This document shows, one piece after another, positions 23,135 through 27,787 of a DNA stretch of 27,787 bases (positions are counted from its first letter, which is position 1; each line of letters starts with the position of its first letter). A program made the translations under genes and the position numbers. The stretch is from an uncultured Ruminococcus sp. (GTDB taxonomy: Bacteria; Bacillota; Clostridia; Oscillospirales; Ruminococcaceae): positions 1 through 27,787 of the forward strand of contig CANQCJ010000005.1 of assembly GCA_947589205.1 (NCBI GenBank), written 5' to 3'. The notes beneath the pieces are model-generated. The model did no database searches, was not told the origin of the DNA, and worked only from the letters and a program-made list of their open reading frames with translations.

Positions 23135-24220
23135 ATGTCCAACAGGTTATTTCAGAATGTTATACATCAGATGCGCGAAACTATCGACTGCACCATCGGC
23201 GTCATCGACGAAACGGCGACCATCATCGCCTGCTCCGAGATAGCGCAGGTAGGAATTACCAACGAGTTCGTATCGCTCGACCTGAGCGACACGCACGATA
23301 TCTTCGTGCGCGACGGCTACACCTATAAGCCGTTCGGCTCGCACATGAAGCCGGACTATGCCGTTTTCGTCGAGGGAACGGACGAGGTGAGCGCGAAGTA
23401 CGCGAGTATACTTGCTATCTCGCTTTCTTCGATAAAGCAGTATTACGATGAAAAATACGACAGGAACAACTTCATCAAAAACGTCGTGCTCGACAACGTT
23501 CTCCCCGGGGATATACACGTCAAGGCGAGAGAGCTGCACTTTAATTCCGACGTTTCGAGGGTAGTCCTGCTGATAAGGATCGTCGTTTCAAACGAGGTGT
23601 CGGCTTACGACGTTATACAGAATCTCTTCCCCGACAAGAACAAGGATTTTGTGTTCAACATCACCGAATCGGATATCGTGCTCGTAAAGGAAGTAACGAG
23701 CGGCATAGATTCAAAGGATCTTGAAAAGCTTGCAAGGAGCATTTCCGACACGCTCAGCGGAGAGTTCTACACGAGGGTAAACGTCGGTATAGGCACGGTG
23801 GTCGACAGCGTAAAGGATCTGTCGCGCAGCTTTAAGGAAGCGCAGACCGCTCTCGAGGTCGGAAAGGTGTTCGACACCGACAAGGTCATCGTTTCCTATG
23901 ACAATCTCGGCATAGCGAGACTTATCTATCATCTGCCGACGACGCTCTGCGAGACGTTCTTAAAAGAGGTTTTCAAAAAGGGCAGCATAGAGTCGCTCGA
24001 CCATGAAACGCTCTTTACGATACAGAAGTTCTTTGAGAACAACCTGAACGTTTCGGAGACCTCGAGAAAGCTGTTCGTACATAGGAACACTCTCGTATAC
24101 CGTCTTGAAAAGATAAAGAAGCTTACCGGACTTGACCTGAGAGAGTTCGACCATGCGATAATTTTCCGCATAGCTTTGATGGTAAGAAAATATCTTGCCG
24201 CCAACCCGGCGAAATTTTAA
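23135..24220 (+). CDS. PucR/CdaR-type transcriptional regulator
   Basis: A 361-residue regulator. The N-terminal ~135 residues look like a small sensory domain (IGVIDETATIIACSE; KPFGSHMKPDYAVF). The middle resembles the GGDEF-like domain of CdaR. The C-terminus is the PucR helix-turn-helix: LNVSETSRKLFVHRNTLVYRLEKI. The start at 23135 is chosen over the ATG at 23129 because AGGAG (23121-23125) is nine bases from it and only three from the other. It precedes ftsE by about 300 bases, but a hairpin and repeat lie between, so control of ftsEX is possible but not shown. Ligand unknown. Confidence 0.88.
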   Translation: MSNRLFQNVIHQMRETIDCTIGVIDETATIIACSEIAQVGITNEFVSLDLSDTHDIFVRDGYTYKPFGSHMKPDYAVFVEGTDEVSAKYASILAISLSSIKQYYDEKYDRNNFIKNVVLDNVLPGDIHVKARELHFNSDVSRVVLLIRIVVSNEVSAYDVIQNLFPDKNKDFVFNITESDIVLVKEVTSGIDSKDLEKLARSISDTLSGEFYTRVNVGIGTVVDSVKDLSRSFKEAQTALEVGKVFDTDKVIVSYDNLGIARLIYHLPTTLCETFLKEVFKKGSIESLDHETLFTIQKFFENNLNVSETSRKLFVHRNTLVYRLEKIKKLTGLDLREFDHAIIFRIALMVRKYLAANPAKF

Positions 24221-24398
24221 TTTCGCCCGCGAGATCCCGACGATCAATTTTTGTGACTTTAATTTTAAAAAAATACGGCTGGCTGAGCGGGAAATTTCCC
24301 GCATTCGGCTCAGCCGTTTGTGCTGATTAGACGTAATGTGTATCCGGCGTGAAAGGATTGTGAACGAACAAGTTAAATTCTGATTTAAAAGTTGTTCG
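24221..24398. other. Intergenic stretch with two hairpins
   Basis: No coding sequence is seen between 24221 and 24523. A compound hairpin at 24275-24316 has outer arms GGCTGAGC/GCTCAGCC and an inner perfect palindrome GCGGGAAATTTCCCGC. An A tract lies on its left side, so it could terminate minus-strand transcripts well and plus-strand ones only weakly. A second stem at about 24363-24400 (ACGAACAA/TTGTTCGT) is followed by repeat copy B. Confidence 0.65.
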
Positions 24399-24471
24399 TG
24401 AGAAGTTAGAGGCAAGCGTCTGAACCTGCGGTTCAGACCGGAAGAGCTTCGCTCTGCTTGTGAGCAAGCAA
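24399..24471. repeat. Hairpin-mosaic repeat, copy B
   Basis: Three successive hairpins: GTCTGAACC-TGC-GGTTCAGAC (24418-24438), AGAGC-TTC-GCTCT (24443-24455) and TGCTTG-TGAG-CAAGCA (24456-24471), preceded by AGAAGTTAGAGG. The first matches copy A with only the loop changed (TGC against GTA in plus-strand terms), and copy B is inverted relative to copy A. Confidence 0.75.
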
Positions 24472-24523
24472 ATCAAAATAAAGATAAATACTCGCTTGTG
24501 TTTTTTTGGAGAGGTGAATTATT

Positions 24524-25213
24524 TTGGTAGAATTTAAAGACGTATCGGTAACTTATTCGAGCGGAGTGGACGCGCTCAACAAGGTGAACCTGAAAATAAA
24601 CGACGGCGATTTCGCGTTCGTCGTAGGTTCCTCCGGAGCTGGCAAATCCACGCTCATAAAGCTGATACTTAAAGAGATAAACGCTACGAGCGGAACGGTA
24701 ATGGTGAACGGCTTTAATTTGTCAAAATTAAGACGCGGCAGGATACCCTCGCTGCGGCGCACGATAGGCGTTGTTTTTCAGGATTTCCGTCTTATCCCGA
24801 CGATGACGGTATATGAGAACGTGGCGTTCGTGCTCAGAGTAATAGACGCGCCGTCAAAGTATATCAGGAGCCGAGTGCCCTACGTTATAAGCCTTGTCGG
24901 CTTGCAGGACAAGGTAAAGGCGTATCCGACGGAGCTTTCGGGCGGCGAGCAGCAGAGAGTGGCGTTAGCGCGCGCCCTCGTCAACGACCCGCAGCTCATC
25001 ATAGCCGATGAGCCGACCGGAAACATCGACCCCGCGCTGTCGTATGAGATAGTGGATCTTTTAAGAAGCATAAACGAATGCGGAACGACCGTGCTCATGG
25101 TAACGCACGAGCACGACCTTGTACGCTATTTCGGCGGAAGGATAATAAACATAAACCACGGCAGCATTGCGTTTGACGAGGTTATAGGAGGTGCTGCGGA
25201 AAATGAAAATTAG
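24524..25213 (+). CDS. ftsE: Cell-division ABC ATPase FtsE
   Basis: A 229-residue ABC ATPase of the FtsE/LolD type. Walker A GSSGAGKST (35-43), Q-loop VFQDFRLIPTMTVYENV, signature LSGGEQQRVALARAL, Walker B LIIADEPTGN, and H-loop MVTHEHD. FtsE with FtsX converts ATP hydrolysis into activation of peptidoglycan hydrolases at the division site. The start is TTG (24524-24526) after GGAGAGGTG. The 3' end overlaps ftsX by eleven bases. No clear promoter is seen just upstream. Confidence 0.96.
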   Translation: MVEFKDVSVTYSSGVDALNKVNLKINDGDFAFVVGSSGAGKSTLIKLILKEINATSGTVMVNGFNLSKLRRGRIPSLRRTIGVVFQDFRLIPTMTVYENVAFVLRVIDAPSKYIRSRVPYVISLVGLQDKVKAYPTELSGGEQQRVALARALVNDPQLIIADEPTGNIDPALSYEIVDLLRSINECGTTVLMVTHEHDLVRYFGGRIININHGSIAFDEVIGGAAENEN

Positions 25214-26108
25214 CAGTGCGAGATACCTTGTCGGACAGGGTATGAAAAGTATATGGCGAAACCGAATGATGTCGTTTGCATCGTTTTGCATAATACTTGT
25301 TTCGCTTTTGATGGTAGGCGTTTCGGTGCTGGCTACAATTAATCTCAACCGCATAATAGGCGGCATCGAGGATCAGAGCGAGGCGGCGGTCGTTATCAAG
25401 GACGGCACGGACAGCGGCAGCATTGACGCGCTCAAAGCGCAGATAGAGCAGATACCGAACATCGCCGAGGTCAGGTTCTATTCAAAGGACGAGGCATGGG
25501 AAAATATGAAGGCGGATATGAACGACGAGGAGCAGGATCTTTTCAGATACGCCGATGAAAACCCGCTGCCTGACACATTCCGGGTGACCGTAAAGGATAT
25601 TCGACAGATGGCGGACACGACTATGCTGATAGGCACGCTTGAAAACGTAGATTCGGTGAAAAGTCCGACCCAGTTCGCCGACGTTCTGATAAGCATAAAA
25701 AACATCATCATGATAATAATGACCGCGGTCATAGCCGCGCTTATCGTGGTGTGTCTTATAATAATTTCCAACACCACCCGCGCGAGCGTATTTTCAAGAA
25801 GAAAAGAGATAAATATAATGAAATACGTCGGCGCGACCAACAGCTTTATACGCATACCTTTCTTTATAGAGGGCATGGTGGTAGGCATACTCGCGGCGGC
25901 GGCTGCGCTGTTCCTGACGAAATTTGCCTATGAGAGCGTGTACGGCATTTTCAAAAACGACATGAGCCTTTGGAACATTCTCGGGGTGAACGACCTGTAT
26001 CCGTTTGAGGATATGTTCGTAAAGGTAACGGCGGCGTATCTTATCGCCGGAGCGGTCATAGGCGCATTGGGCACAAGCATGAGCGCAGGAAAGCACCTGA
26101 AGGTTTAG
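25203..26108 (+). CDS. ftsX: Cell-division membrane protein FtsX
   Basis: A 301-residue protein with the FtsX layout: a cytosolic start MKISSARYLVGQGMKSIWRN, one membrane segment (about 24-47), a large extracellular domain (about 48-160) that contacts the hydrolase partner, and three more membrane segments near 165-190, 215-240 and 270-292. The ATG at 25203 is preferred over an in-frame GTG at 25191, because that GTG is part of the AGGAGGT ribosome binding site. The stop TAG is the first base triplet of repeat copy C (TTTAGAGG). Its partner hydrolase is probably the next gene. Confidence 0.95.
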   Translation: MKISSARYLVGQGMKSIWRNRMMSFASFCIILVSLLMVGVSVLATINLNRIIGGIEDQSEAAVVIKDGTDSGSIDALKAQIEQIPNIAEVRFYSKDEAWENMKADMNDEEQDLFRYADENPLPDTFRVTVKDIRQMADTTMLIGTLENVDSVKSPTQFADVLISIKNIIMIIMTAVIAALIVVCLIIISNTTRASVFSRRKEINIMKYVGATNSFIRIPFFIEGMVVGILAAAAALFLTKFAYESVYGIFKNDMSLWNILGVNDLYPFEDMFVKVTAAYLIAGAVIGALGTSMSAGKHLKV

Positions 26109-26200
26109 AGGTTAGAACGCTTCGCTTTAAGAAGTAAGAGGTTAGATAAGGTGCGCCTGCGGCGCGGATTTTGATAGACTCGTCCGCTTTGCGGACATCG
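26105..26200. repeat. Hairpin-mosaic repeat, copy C
   Basis: The copy begins TTTAGAGGTTAGAACGC, overlapping the ftsX stop, and contains TAAGAGGTTAG, GCGCC-TGC-GGCGC (26153-26165) and GTCCGC-TTT-GCGGAC (26182-26196). It aligns with copy A from 21165 to 21257 with few changes; the second hairpin keeps its arms while the loop changes. Confidence 0.82.
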
Positions 26201-26280
26201 TTTGATGATTTTTAGATTTTTGAAGATAGATGATTTTGTAAAAATTTTTGATATGGACAACAAATGAGGAATGATCGAGC

Positions 26281-27777
26281 ATGAAAAAAAGATCGGCAAA
26301 AAGGTGTATAGCGTATGCCTGTGCGTTCGCATTGGCGGCGACGCTGCTGACGGACGTTTCCTATAAGCCGCTTGCGGCGGACACGAGCAGGGCTGCCGCC
26401 GAAAACGAGAGCGCGATAGACGCGGCGGAGGGAGAGCTTGCCGCGTTGGAGCAAAAGCAGGCGGAGCTTGACGAACAGATAAACGCTGCGGCGGATAACA
26501 TTTCCGACCAGCAGGAAAAGCAAAAAGCGATCTCCGAGCAGATAGACACGGTGGAAACGACACTGCACAAGCTTGCGGATTCGATAGAGGAGCTTGAAGC
26601 GCAGATAGCGCAGACGAGCGAGGACATCGAGCAGACGCAGCAGCAGGCTGACGGCAAGAAGACCGAGATAATGGACGGTATAGACAGCTACAAAAAGCGG
26701 CTGAGAGCGATGTACATAGCGGGAAACGAAAGCTATACCGATATCCTCGTCGGCGCGTCGGATTTTTACGATATGCTGATGAAGCTGGAGCTTGTAAAGC
26801 GCGTCGCGGGGCATGACGCCCGTGCGATAGACGAGCTTGTTGAAATGAAAACCGAATACGAAGCGCAGCTTGCGGAGCTTGACGAGCAGAAGCGGGAGCT
26901 TGACGAGCGTTCGGCGGAGCTTGAAGAACGCCGCGTAAAGCAGCAGGCGCAGATGGTAAAGCTCGAGGAGCTTTATTCGCAGAGCGAGGAGAACATACAG
27001 TCGCTTGAAACGGACAAGGAGACCTACGAGAAAAATCTTGCGCAGGTACAGGCGGAGCAGGAGCAGTTTGAAGCCGATCTGCAAAAGCTCTATGAGGAGC
27101 AGGAGAAAATAAAGAAGCAGCAGGAGGCCGAGCGCAAGAAAAAAGAAGAGGAAGAAAAACGCCGCAAGGAGGAAGAGGAGGAACGCCGTAAGCAGGAGGA
27201 GCTTGCAAACAGCTCCTCGCAGACCGACGAGACGGCACAGACCGATAACGACAGCGGCAGCGATACCTCCTCCGAGACCGAACAGCCGTCCTATACCGAA
27301 AATACAACGCCGAACAGCGGCGGAACAGACCCCAACGCAAAATACGGCTATGTGCCGAAATCGCGCTTTACATGGCCCGTTCCGGGATTTTATCATATCT
27401 CCTACGGAGTCGGCTGGCGGTGGGGGGCTTACCACAAGGGCATTGACATCTATTCGCCGAACATCAGGGGCGCGAACATAGTCGCGGCGGATTCCGGCAC
27501 GGTCATAGTCGCTTCAAACACCTGCCCGCACGATTACGGCAAGAATTACAGCTGCGGCTGCGGCGGCGGATATGGAAATTACTGCATAATAGACCACGGA
27601 GACGGATACTGGACATTGTACGGACATTCCGAGCATATAAGCGTTTCTGTCGGACAGTATGTTGAAAAAGGAACGGTACTCGGAACGGTCGGTTCGACGG
27701 GATATTCGACGGGACCTCACACGCATTTCGAGGTCAGGATAGGCGGTACGGCGGTAGACCCGACGGGATATGTTTGA
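26281..27777 (+). CDS. Secreted coiled-coil M23 endopeptidase (EnvC/PcsB-like partner of FtsEX)
   Basis: A 498-residue exported protein. A signal peptide (about 1-33, ending near LAADTS) precedes a long coiled coil rich in Glu, Gln, Ala and Lys (about 45-310). A Ser/Thr/Asp-rich linker follows (about 311-355). The C-terminal M23 (lysostaphin-type) domain has metal ligands H385 and D389 in HKGID and H482 in HTHF, with H480 at the catalytic position. The insert with four cysteines between VIVASNT and the core GYGNYC is common in clostridial M23 proteins. Coiled coil plus M23 behind ftsEX is the arrangement in which FtsX activates a peptidoglycan hydrolase for cell separation. The ATG follows a weak GAGGAA. 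It ends four bases before a further repeat start. Confidence 0.93.
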   Translation: MKKRSAKRCIAYACAFALAATLLTDVSYKPLAADTSRAAAENESAIDAAEGELAALEQKQAELDEQINAAADNISDQQEKQKAISEQIDTVETTLHKLADSIEELEAQIAQTSEDIEQTQQQADGKKTEIMDGIDSYKKRLRAMYIAGNESYTDILVGASDFYDMLMKLELVKRVAGHDARAIDELVEMKTEYEAQLAELDEQKRELDERSAELEERRVKQQAQMVKLEELYSQSEENIQSLETDKETYEKNLAQVQAEQEQFEADLQKLYEEQEKIKKQQEAERKKKEEEEKRRKEEEEERRKQEELANSSSQTDETAQTDNDSGSDTSSETEQPSYTENTTPNSGGTDPNAKYGYVPKSRFTWPVPGFYHISYGVGWRWGAYHKGIDIYSPNIRGANIVAADSGTVIVASNTCPHDYGKNYSCGCGGGYGNYCIIDHGDGYWTLYGHSEHISVSVGQYVEKGTVLGTVGSTGYSTGPHTHFEVRIGGTAVDPTGYV

Positions 27778-27778
27778 A

Positions 27779-27787
27779 TTAGAGGTT
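27779..27787. repeat. Possible start of another hairpin-mosaic repeat
   Basis: TTAGAGGTT right after the M23 gene stop equals the first bases of copy C, which also begins at a stop codon. The match is only nine bases and is cut by the window edge. Confidence 0.45.

Noticed and set aside
26105..27340. Long reverse-strand open frames of more than 400 codons opposite the M23 gene
   Set aside because: They mirror the coiled-coil coding sequence in low-stop antisense frames, have no family pattern (Arg/Leu/Ser-rich), and no ribosome binding site.

Overview
The window is ordinary chromosomal DNA of a Firmicute of the Clostridia, most likely Ruminococcaceae/Oscillospiraceae. Pointers are a SCIFF ranthipeptide with its radical-SAM maturase, SpoVS, an L27 with the Firmicutes-type cleavable N-terminus next to its protease Prp, a MoxR-DUF58-transglutaminase operon, AGGAGG-type ribosome binding sites and TTGACA-17-TATAAT promoters. 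The genus cannot be fixed from the sequence alone. I see no tRNA, rRNA, CRISPR array, phage or transposase.

Layout. (1) 1-652: 3' part of a PHP-domain phosphatase. (2) 660-6524, plus strand: an Mrp/NBP35 Fe-S carrier with its own promoter, then MoxR ATPase, DUF58 protein and a membrane transglutaminase whose reading frame is broken by a -1 shift near 4650. (3) 6530-8381, minus strand: the SCIFF peptide (8198-8341), its maturase and an unrecognised 69-residue protein, closed by a terminator at 6530-6561. (4) 8430-10280, minus: an ABC permease/ATPase pair and spoVS. (5) 10304-13130, minus: ymdB-like phosphodiesterase, metK with an in-frame TGA, and a CpsB/YwqE-like PHP phosphatase. (6) 13202-16860, plus: response regulator, BcrAB-like ABC transporter and histidine kinase. 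Three phased TTTAAG boxes precede the transporter promoter. (7) 16865-21385, minus: the rplU-prp-rpmA-(membrane protein)-obgE-mrnC-yebC ribosome/translation operon. (8) 21434-22723, minus: an alaA-like aminotransferase. (9) 23008-27777, plus: a PucR/CdaR-type regulator, then ftsE, ftsX and a secreted coiled-coil M23 endopeptidase that FtsEX probably controls.

How the genes work together. Several neighbours form clear units: peptide plus modifying enzyme (SCIFF); protease plus its ribosomal substrate (Prp/L27); ATPase, permease and hydrolase for division-site wall cleavage (FtsEX-M23); and sensor, regulator and pump for envelope stress or peptide antibiotics.

Less expected observations: a dispersed intergenic repeat made of small perfect triloop hairpins joined by TTAGAGGTTAGA-like spacers (copies at 21165-21315, 24399-24471 and 26105-26200, and the start of another at the right edge), one copy lying inside the rplU 5' leader; the TGA replacing an invariant glycine codon in metK; and a duplicated 17-bp unit encoding two chained six-residue mini-ORFs after the DUF58 gene.
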